DNA of 64,000 nucleotides from [Phialemoniopsis] sp. UDSM-2020 (lineage: Eukaryota; Ascomycota; Sordariomycetes; Thyridiales; Thyridiaceae): the NCBI GenBank assembly GCA_018873225.1, contig JAEILZ010000008.1:2852001-2916000 (forward strand). The letters are read 5' to 3'. Shown one piece after another: positions 56,519 through 64,000 of this stretch. Positions within the stretch are counted from its first letter, which is position 1. Every line of letters starts with the position of its first letter. Under the pieces are notes generated by a model. The model was not told where the DNA came from, did no database searches, and saw nothing but the letters and a program-made list of their open reading frames with translations. The position numbers were made by a program, and so were the translations under genes.

Positions 56519-58078
56519 CTACAACATATCATTACTATTTACTGCCGGGTATAACCTGTAAAGCACCTCCAACTTTTCCTTCAAATACGCCTTTTGCTGC
56601 TCCCTTATTCGCTCAAACTGAAACAAAAATTCGACAAGAAAGATCAAGTCCACCACATGGCCTGTGGCATCCTCCTGTCGACTCTGATCCGGGCCAAGAG
56701 GCAGCGCCAGCACGTCCGCAATGGTGCTAGTGATCTCGAATAGCTTCTGAATGATGCCGCTGCCTTGAGTCGCGATGCTACCCACACTCTCCATACGCGA
56801 AGCGAGACTTCGAAGCTCGGTAGACAGGCGATGGGCCGGATAGTGCAACGATAGCCCCTCGTGCACATTCTCGGGTGGAGCAGACTGTAGAAGTCCCCGC
56901 GACAGGGCCAGTTGCCACACTAGAGTTCGCAACCATACCCGCGTGATGTACAGATCCACGTGCTGAAACTCGGTCAATGCGCCACGGCCGCTCTCCCTCA
57001 GCGCCTTGTCCGCCTCGTAGGTGTTGTTTTCGTTTTGATCAAGCTGGATCTGCTTGCCCTCCACCCATTCTACGGTAATGTCAGAAGACGAGGGTTCGAT
57101 CCCTTGTTGCTCTTCCCAGTACGCAAGTAAAGGCCTGTCCATGATCAGAAAAAGTGAAATGAGTCGATTAAAGCCGAGCTCGATGTACGCGGGCACTGAA
57201 GTGTCCGATGTTGGGAATCCTGACTTGAGTGGGGACAGGACACTGGGATAGCCGGATGCGATGGTGAGAAATCGTTCGTGAATGTATGTCTCCCAGTACA
57301 GTCGCTGGTACTTGGCGTCCTCGCTCCCGGTGCCAGACATCTGGTGAACCTTGACAGTCTGCAACATGGTAATGGCTTCACGTAGAAGGGCGAAGCTACG
57401 GTCAAAGCGTTTGAATGCCATCATCGAAATCTCGAGAAAGATGCAGGTCATGATACGCTTGATGTTGATGGGAGGCTCCTCTACCATGCGGCCGTTGGGC
57501 GCAACCTGTAAGTCGACGCGCTTGTGAGCCGCGAGACTGTGCTGCATCAGTTCGTCCATCTGTGTGGCAACAGCCCCATGAACAGTCGCGGACCGCTGCG
57601 TCAGGAAGATGGTGACGGAGGCAAAGGCATAAACAAGGGCGGCATCTTCGAAGCTGTGGCGAATGTTGCCGATGGCGACGGTGATGTCATCCGGTGTGAT
57701 GACGGGGTTGACGGGGTAGACTAGCTGTTCGAAGCTCGGCATGAGGACCATGAAGAACTCCGGACTGTAACCAGTCGGTATGAGAAGGGACTCGAAGAGA
57801 GTGTCCGGGCGATGATTCAGTGTGGAGTCGCTGGAAGCGGGCATAGGCACAGACGCAGCCCTGCCCGATCCGGTCTCCCAGTTGCTGAGGTCATTGTCTC
57901 CGCGCGCCCGAGCAACGAGACGACCTCTTATTGGATTTTGACGCTTAGACGGCGCGGAAGAGACGACGCAGGGCAGTTTGAAGTGTGAGCACTGGGAGCA
58001 GGGCTGGCCGTTGTCGCATTTGACTTTGCGGATCCGGCAGCTGTCACACGCGCGCTGCGACCGGGGCGCGTGGCTCAT
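56519..58078 (-). CDS. Zn(II)2Cys6 transcription factor of the sugar cluster
   Basis: Intronless, 519 residues. The zinc cluster is at the N-terminus: CDSCRIRKVKCDNGQPCSQC followed by SHFKLPC (Cys 11, 14, 21, 28, 31, 38; C-x2-C-x6-C-x6-C-x2-C-x6-C). The basic loop RIRKVK is typical of GAL4-type DNA binding. The middle region carries fungal-specific regulator sequence (QRLYWETYIHERFLTIASGYPSVL), like that of maltose and quinate activators. The C-terminus is helical. Its stop lies 13 bp from that of the convergent GH32 gene, so 3' UTRs probably overlap. A CGGACCG site lies about 96 bp upstream of its ATG, the same core as the four sites in the beta-galactosidase/symporter promoter. This suggests it regulates the cluster and itself, by inference only. 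Confidence 0.85.
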   Translation of the reverse strand: MSHAPRSQRACDSCRIRKVKCDNGQPCSQCSHFKLPCVVSSAPSKRQNPIRGRLVARARGDNDLSNWETGSGRAASVPMPASSDSTLNHRPDTLFESLLIPTGYSPEFFMVLMPSFEQLVYPVNPVITPDDITVAIGNIRHSFEDAALVYAFASVTIFLTQRSATVHGAVATQMDELMQHSLAAHKRVDLQVAPNGRMVEEPPINIKRIMTCIFLEISMMAFKRFDRSFALLREAITMLQTVKVHQMSGTGSEDAKYQRLYWETYIHERFLTIASGYPSVLSPLKSGFPTSDTSVPAYIELGFNRLISLFLIMDRPLLAYWEEQQGIEPSSSDITVEWVEGKQIQLDQNENNTYEADKALRESGRGALTEFQHVDLYITRVWLRTLVWQLALSRGLLQSAPPENVHEGLSLHYPAHRLSTELRSLASRMESVGSIATQGSGIIQKLFEITSTIADVLALPLGPDQSRQEDATGHVVDLIFLVEFLFQFERIREQQKAYLKEKLEVLYRLYPAVNSNDML

Positions 58079-58797
58079 TGTTGGCGAGGTGGGCTCATTC
58101 CATATCAGTGATTACAATGCCGATCTCAGGATCGAGGCTAATCGGCCTGATTGCCGTTCTTGGGGTACCAATGCGGACCGGAAGGTAGCATTGACGTCGG
58201 CAGAAGAACCGGGGACCGGAGCCGACGGGTAATCTCCCCGGAGAAAACAGTCACGTGACCTAATGAGAATCGACGTCACCGAACATCCGGAGGCACTCGA
58301 GAGTCGAGAAATTTAATAGGTTTCAATTTGAGACTCTCTAAATGTCTTTAACCCTCTATTGATTCCAATTGAGCACTTGTATTCGCACCGAGCAGCATGT
58401 TCTGCCCGGTGACAGGGATGTTTGTTTCCTGGGGTACCAAGGCCCATAACTTTAGCGTTGACGCGACCTGGCAAAATCTTTCGGCTATGGTGGATGCTCC
58501 ATCTCCCCTGGAACCTGCAAGTCTGAGATGAGTAGACGGCGTAGGTTGCAGATGGCATTGTCACTCCTTTAAGCATGTTTCATTGTATCTTTTCGTTTCA
58601 CCGAATGTAACAATATAGTTCCTCTTTCGTTCGCAGGCTTTGTCTGCGTCCCCCGGGTTTATCGGAGCAGATCGGGATCCGGATGCTCTCCTTATCCTGT
58701 CCGAAAATCGGCCATTGAGGCGAGGTGCGCCCCCCGGATGCGACGAGTTGAATATCTCAGCACTGACTTGAGAGCTAGGTAGTCAATCGCGGCTACC
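58079..58797. other. Divergent promoter of the sugar-cluster regulator and the BCS1-like gene
   Basis: About 720 bp. It holds CGGACCG (58174-58180) and, at 58209-58218, the related CCGGGGACCG, both close to the regulator's start. No gene seen. Confidence 0.45.
58174..58180. promoter_or_regulatory. CGGACCG core upstream of the regulator gene
   Basis: The same core as in the divergent sugar promoter, here without the outer GT...AC flanks. About 96 bp upstream of the regulator's ATG at 58078; possible autoregulation. Confidence 0.4.
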
Positions 58798-60338
58798 ATG
58801 TCACGCGAGTTCCATGCCGGTGGCGCCGCGGCGTACCGGCTGCTCGACCCTCCATTGCATGGATTTGGCGTCATGAGGGCCGTGCTGAGCCGGTGGCTCG
58901 AGCTTGATATCACCCAAGTTGGCTCGGTCATCGCCATCGCCGGAGTTCTTCCCTCCGCTTGGAGGTTTCTTCATCACGTCTGGCGTGAAGCTACCAGCTG
59001 GATACGCAAGTTCTTTGTCGCCTCCGTCACCATTCCCGGCCGCGACCCCCTCAACCGGAACGTGGCGGATTGGGTACTGGCCAACGTGATCGAACCAAGG
59101 GATTTCAGATTTCTCACTGCGCGGACCCAGGCCGGGCGCGAGTCCGACCGAGCAGCCCTGTTGAAGAAGACGCGGCGGGCGGTGCAGTACCATCCTCACT
59201 GGTCCACGATATGGTTCTGGCACGAAGGGCATCTGTTGTTTGTCTCTCGAGCAGCAGACGAGTTCAATGCATCCATGAGCGACCCGGCATATGATGGAAT
59301 CGGCGGGGAGGAGCTTTCCATCATCTGCCTTGGACGTTCAGTCGAGCCCATCAAGCAGTTTATTCAGGCCTCGCGTGAGTTCGCCGAGAGGCAGACACAG
59401 TACTTTGTTATTATCTATGCCAGGGATCGATATGGCGTTTCCGTAAGTTATGATACTTCTTCTTCTACTTCTCACGAGATACTGACCTCATCATGCAGTG
59501 GCAGCCAAAATCTCGCAAGCCCATTCGGCTCCTAGAAACGGTCCATTTCGACGAGCAAGTCAAACAAGAGCTGCTCGCGGACATAAGGAATTACCTCGAC
59601 CCCAAGACAGCGCAACTCTATCAACGACGTAGCATGCCATACCGCCGAGGTTACCTATTTCACGGACCGCCCGGTACCGGCAAGTCGTCGCTCTCCACGG
59701 CTCTCGCTGGAGAATTTGGCCTAGATCTCTACGAAGTCAACATCCCCACCGTGGGAAGCGACGCAGACCTCGAGCAAATGTTCCAGGAGATTCCACCACA
59801 GTGTATCGTCCTTCTTGAGGACATTGACGCGGTCTGGACGGGAAGAGACATTGAGAGAAGTGAATATAGCAGCGGTAGTGCTGTGTCGGGCTGCACTCTC
59901 TCTGGACTACTGAACGTGTTGGATGGGGTGGGGTCTCAGGAGGGTCGCATTGTGATCATGACGACAAACAAGCCAGAGCAGCTTGACGGCGCACTTGTTC
60001 GCCCCGGACGGGTAGATATGAAGATCTTCCTTGGCAACATCAGTCAAAAATCTGCAGAGCAAATGTTTATACGAATGTTCGCTCCCGAGCATGGCGGTGA
60101 TCATGCATTGGACATGAGCCAGATACGAAAGCTGGCGGCCGAGTTCGCGGAGAAGGTCCCGGAGAATACGTTTACGCCCTCGCAACTTCAAGGGTTCTTC
60201 CAGCTTCATCTAGAAGACGCTACGGAAGCTGTCTCGAATATCGATTCGTGGATTGACAAACAGCTTTCGAGAAAGCATGACAAGGAGTTCGAACTAGTGA
60301 ATGGGTACAGAGCCAGTCAGACCTCCAATGACCGGTGA
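58798..60338 (+). CDS. BCS1-like AAA ATPase
   Basis: Predicted 494 residues in two exons, 58798-59442 and 59499-60338, with a 56-bp GTAAGT...TGCAG intron (RYGVS|WQPKSRKP). A hydrophobic helix (VGSVIAIAGVLPSAWRFL) and the BCS1-type N-terminal domain (FVASVTIPGRDPLNRNVADW in part, AVQYHPHWSTIWFWHEGHLL) precede the AAA core. Walker A is GPPGTGKSS, Walker B is CIVLLEDIDAVW, sensor-1 is IVIMTTNKPEQLD, and the arginine finger region is VRPGRVDMKI. True Bcs1 sits in the mitochondrial inner membrane and translocates Rieske protein. Filamentous fungi carry many extra BCS1-like paralogues whose role is unclear, and this is probably one of them. All nucleotide-binding motifs are intact. Confidence 0.87.
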
Positions 60339-60445
60339 ATGGCCGTGCGGAGAATGTTTTGTACGAGTAAATCAGTTGTATTAAGGATCTCTGTAAAATC
60401 AATTCAATATAGACTTCAGATCTTCATCATTGATTTCTTCTTTCG

Positions 60446-60948
60446 TTACAGACTGAACTCCAACCGGTTACCCGCATAATCCCTCGCAAAGAATCTGTCG
60501 GGGTATTCGACTCCTTTGGCGCCTACAATCATCACATCAGCAAAGGGAGTCCTGGATATCGACACAAAGCGCCAGGTCATAGTTCGGATAAATACTTACC
60601 CGAGTTATCCTCACCAGGCTGGTCGGCCTCCAGCGGCGCGCCATCACCACCCTCCTTGAAATGCTTCCAGACGCGGTGCTGCAGCTCGAGCAGCGACTCT
60701 TGGCTGGCGATGCGAAAGCAAGGGTGCCGCGAGCTCTTGGTTGCGGCGCCCTCGAAGTCGAAGTCCCGGCCGAAGGCGATGTGGACCTGCTGACCGGAGT
60801 CGGCAATGTTGAACCAGGCGAGCCTTTCCCGCTGCAGCGCCGGCACCGGCGTGGACACCAGGCCCAGCGTATTGCCGTAGAAGGCGTGCGCCGAGCTCAG
60901 AGAGCCGGCCGGCACGACGAGGTTTACGTGTGCGATGCCTGAAATCAT
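60446..60948 (-). CDS. VOC-superfamily (glyoxalase/dioxygenase fold) protein
   Basis: Predicted 141 residues in two exons: 60600-60948 and 60446-60522. A 77-bp GTAAGT...GTAG intron joins EDNSG|AKGVEYPDRFFARDYAGNRLEFSL. It starts MISGIAHVNLVVPAG, a vicinal-oxygen-chelate strand with a metal-ligand His7. It has a further His in GQQVHIAFG and ends with a Glu in RLEFSL, as expected for a metal-binding VOC domain of one bidomain unit. Members include glyoxalase I, fosfomycin-resistance proteins and extradiol dioxygenases, so the reaction cannot be assigned. It converges with the BCS1-like gene, about 107 bp apart. Confidence 0.82.
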
Positions 60949-62241
60949 GATGGCAAGCTTGATGTGGCTGCGGTTGGAATAACTTTTGGGGAAGGGTTAC
61001 AATTGGCGACAGATAATACATGGATTTCGCGTAATTTCTAGACCGGCTCCGTAATTCGGAGGTTTCTCATTGGAGAAGCAACTTATTACGCCATTAGTCT
61101 TGAGTGTGGGGTTTCTTTCACTAAAGATATGGATGCTTGCTGCTAGCCACGCGACTAATCTACACAAGTTTCAAGTACCGTTGCACGAAGAGCTGCAGAG
61201 AAGTAACTAGATGTCAAGCCCTACTCCTGCATCTCCTTTTAATGTATGGAGGGCTTGAGAGCTCCGAGTCGCTTGAACAGAGCAGTGAATAGATCATCTT
61301 TGAATTTATTGGTCCCGATCAGTAGCCACTAGGAGACATCGAACTGCAACGTAAGCATGTATACGAGAACTACCGTCTGATTATCCTGCTTGACTGACTT
61401 GGTCCGAGGCACCAGGGTTCCAACTCTTCGCATGGCAAGATACGCCTTGACAAGCTTATCTCTCTTGATCGTCGGCCACCAGTTCATCTCGCCTGAACAA
61501 CGACACCTCAGCATGTGAACACTCCACAAGCCAGTCTCCTGAGCTTTCACTAGCAACGATATTTAGCCTGTGTTCCATTCTGTATCGAGTGTACGCTCGC
61601 CATGGTTAAAATGGTCAGTCAACGTAGCTTTCGACATCTATTTCATGTTCCTCCAGCACTAAGAAGCTTCCGCATTGACCACTTAATATGGTGCAAGGCT
61701 ATTGAACCACATCGGGAAACGTCTTTGACGAAACCAGGTTATCTCTTCAACGTGGGAACCCGAACCCATGGCTTCTCATTACGGCAATTACGCGTCCCGG
61801 TCCGCAACGTTACAGCCTCGACGACTGCCGGCTAAAAGGTATTGAGACGACCTCCACCCCAGAGGCCTTCGATCCCGCTTCGTAAGGTGCAATCATCTTG
61901 TTCTCATTGGATGGAAAATTTGTGATAGCCATATATCACTCCACATTTAAACAACAAGCTGACGACAACGATCCTCCGTTATCCTTGCTAATGACATGAA
62001 GATCTGGCCATGAGACGACCTCTCACTCTGGGAATATGAGTCTTGGCATCGGTTGCGGTTGCGGAGATGGGACCAAAAGGAGCAACTCTGAACGACGACA
62101 TAGTCAAGCAAGGTAGGCCTCGTCTCGGGGCAGGAGATCGAGCGTTTCCTGTATATAAGGCTTCACTACTCCTTAGACATTTCCGTTCATGAATGGCAAG
62201 CTCTAGACGAGACGCATTGGCAGAACTGAACATCTTCGATA
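60949..62241. other. 1.3-kb intergenic region, no gene seen
   Basis: It lies between the VOC gene (leftward) and the dioxygenase-like gene (rightward). Only short featureless open frames occur. A TATA box for the latter is at 62152-62160. Confidence 0.4.
62152..62160 (+). promoter_or_regulatory. TATA box of the intradiol dioxygenase-like gene
   Basis: TATATAAGG, 82-90 bp upstream of the ATG at 62242. Confidence 0.55.
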
Positions 62242-63545
62242 ATGCAGCTCAGCATCATTCTACCTGTCGTGCTAGCCGTGGGCCTCACAGTTGCCCATCC
62301 AGGCCATGACGTTGGTCGGGAGATTGCTGAACGTCGCGACTTTCTCACCAGCAACAAGAATGATCTTAGTCACTGTGCCGACAAACTAAGGGCCCGTGGT
62401 CTTGAAGCGCGAAATATCGAGCGACGAGCGAACCTGGTTCAAGGCTTGCTGAAGAAGCGGGCCCTTCGTAAGTCTTGGTCTCATGGTCACTAAGAAATTC
62501 GAGTTAACAAATCGCTTTAGAGGTGCAACCAAACCTAAACAAGTCTCACGAATCGACAGAGACCTACACCGCTGCAACAGATATGTCGGTCATCTTTGCT
62601 GGCAACAAATCTTGCACCTTGACTCCCGAGCAGATTGATGGCCCTTACTGTACGTCTGATCCGGAGTCTCCAGCATGTTCCCTTGGCTAACCCCAGATCG
62701 TAGATGTGGCAGGTGAAGCTGTCCGTCAAGATGTCGTGGAGGATCAGAAGGGCGTGCCTCTCGCCCTTGACATCCAGATTGTTGACATGGACACCTGCGA
62801 GCCGGTCACGGGAGCATACCTCGATATCTGGCGTGAGTTACCAGAATAGTGCCTCTAGTATCACCCGTCAATTGTGTGGCTGATATCCTTGTCTTTGCTT
62901 TGACCAGATTGCAATTCGACTGGCGTCTACGGTGGTGTCGCCGTCAACGGCAACGGAATCGGCAGCTCTGACAAAAGCAACCTCAACAACACCTGGCTGC
63001 GCGGCGCCCAAAAGACAGACAAGGATGGCGCCGTCCAGTTCTCAACCCTCTTCCCAGGCTTCTACCAGGGACGAGCGACGCATATCCATGTGGCGGTTCA
63101 CCTAAACGCGACCGAGCTCGCCAACGGCACTCTCATCGACACAACGGCCGCGCACGTCGGCCAGATGTACTTTGATCAGGATCTCATCGGCGAGGTCAAC
63201 AAGCTGGCTCCCTACACCGACAACAAGCAAGGGTTCACCACGAACGCGCAGGACATGATACTCAACGGCGTCCAGGGCGATTCGGATCCGATCATGGAGT
63301 ACACGCGCCTTGGAGAGGGCTTGCAGGATGGTCTGCTTGCGTGGCTTAGCATCGGAATCAACAGGACCTATGTGCACGAGATCACGCCGGCTGCGACGCA
63401 TTTCGAGACGGGTGGCGAGGCGAATCCGAATGGAGGCATGCCGCCTCCCGGAGGTCCCTTTCCGTCCGGCTTCCCGCCTGGAGGTCCTCCTCCATCTGGA
63501 ATGTCCGGATTCCCGCCGATGCCGACTTCATCGACACCTCCATGA
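62242..63545 (+). CDS. Secreted intradiol ring-cleavage dioxygenase-like protein
   Basis: Predicted 373 residues in four exons: 62242-62467, 62521-62649, 62704-62832 and 62908-63545. The introns are 53, 54 and 75 bp (GTAAGT/GTACGT/GTGAGT donors). A signal peptide (LSIILPVVLAVGLTVAHP) and a basic propeptide precede the catalytic domain. That domain has QIDGPYYVAGE (Tyr118/119), the LDIWHCNSTGVYGG strand, and YQGRATHIHVAVH with His220 and His222. Tyr, His and His of this kind bind the non-haem Fe(III) of intradiol enzymes. The C-terminus ends in a Gly/Pro-rich tail (PPPGGPFPSGFPPGG). Secreted members cleave catechol-like aromatics from lignin or plant phenolics. Substrate is not known. Confidence 0.85.
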
Positions 63546-63788
63546 TCTCGACTGACTCTGCACGTGCGGGAGATGACCGGCATGGTGACTTTGTGGAGAT
63601 GGAGAATGCTGTGGTAAGGAATGGGAGGTCATTAGGGGAGAGCCCAAGCATTACAGCTTGCAGCTGACATGTAGGGTCACTAGGTTCTTGAAATCAAGTT
63701 GATAGCTACGTAGGAAATGCTGCAGTGTAAAGGGATCGCGACGCTAAAGTTCTATCATAGACGAAAAGGGTCAAAATTGAAATGCAGC

Positions 63789-64000
63789 TCACTTCTTCTT
63801 GCCGTGAACAGCCCCGTGAGCGCCCGCTTCATATGGCGGAGGCGCATCTGTAATGTCGTCCGGACCAGGTGCCGCACTGCTCGAGCCTGCTGCCGCTACC
63901 GGCACATCCCGCTGCGGGCCGCTATCTCCCTGCACGGCGCCCTCTTCACGGACCTGTCCACTTTGCTGTGCCTTTGCACCTCGTCGTGCATGACGCATCA
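63789..64000 (-). CDS. C-terminal end of an unidentified protein, partial at right edge
   Basis: An open frame enters from the right edge and stops at 63789. About 70 visible residues are Gln/Gly/Ala/Pro-rich and disordered, with a PPPY motif (possible WW-domain ligand) and a C-terminal KKK. A Met at 63998 need not be the start, as the frame may continue outside. Composition alone gives no family; it may also be a chance open frame. Confidence 0.35.
   Translation of the reverse strand, partial: MRHARRGAKAQQSGQVREEGAVQGDSGPQRDVPVAAAGSSSAAPGPDDITDAPPPYEAGAHGAVHGKKK

Overview
This window is nuclear DNA of a filamentous ascomycete (Pezizomycotina, probably Sordariomycetes). Genes are split by short GT-AG introns (about 50-160 bp), exons read cleanly across them, and the families are fungal: Zn(II)2Cys6 regulators, siderophore-type and OPT transporters, a DUF895/UNC93-like membrane protein, 2EXR and BTB proteins, and small secreted Cys-rich proteins. 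There are no rRNA genes, convincing tRNAs, CRISPR arrays or intact transposons. All exon limits were read by eye from splice signals and reading frame, and no RNA evidence was available.

Layout. 1-0.5 kb: 3' end of a fumarylacetoacetase gene. 0.6-5.1 kb: a Zn2Cys6 regulator divergent from an amidohydrolase. 5.1-9.9 kb: a long stretch with no credible gene. 9.9-13.7 kb: UNC93-like membrane protein and a BAHD-type acyltransferase. 13.9-17.2 kb: two tandem BTB/POZ paralogues. 17.8-22.5 kb: three tandem 2EXR paralogues, of which only the middle one is intact. 23.9-29.1 kb: a secreted 1,720-residue protein built from about 23 adhesin-like repeats and a Cys-rich C-terminus. 29.3-38.3 kb: siderophore-type transporter, a membrane protein of unknown function, a phosphoribosyltransferase relic and a cytochrome P450. 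38.7-46.8 kb: a Kex2-type Cys-rich peptide precursor, an ankyrin protein, an OPT transporter and a secreted double-psi beta-barrel protein.

48.0-58.1 kb is a compact sugar-catabolic cluster: LacZ-type GH2 beta-galactosidase, divergent MAL-type sugar/H+ symporter, GH32 beta-fructosidase, and a convergent Zn2Cys6 regulator. Neither hydrolase has a visible signal peptide, so the cluster reads as 'import the sugar, then hydrolyse it inside'. The divergent promoter carries four copies of a palindrome, GTCGGNCCGAC or close to it. Its CGGACCG core recurs upstream of the regulator. The symporter gene is broken by a perfect 76-bp tandem duplication. 58.8-64 kb: BCS1-like AAA ATPase, a VOC/glyoxalase-fold protein, a secreted intradiol dioxygenase-like protein, and the 3' end of an unidentified gene.

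The most interesting items are the sugar cluster with its palindromic operator candidate and broken permease, the giant repetitive surface protein with a four-unit cysteine domain, the decaying 2EXR array beside the BTB pair, and the 28-residue six-Cys peptide precursor.
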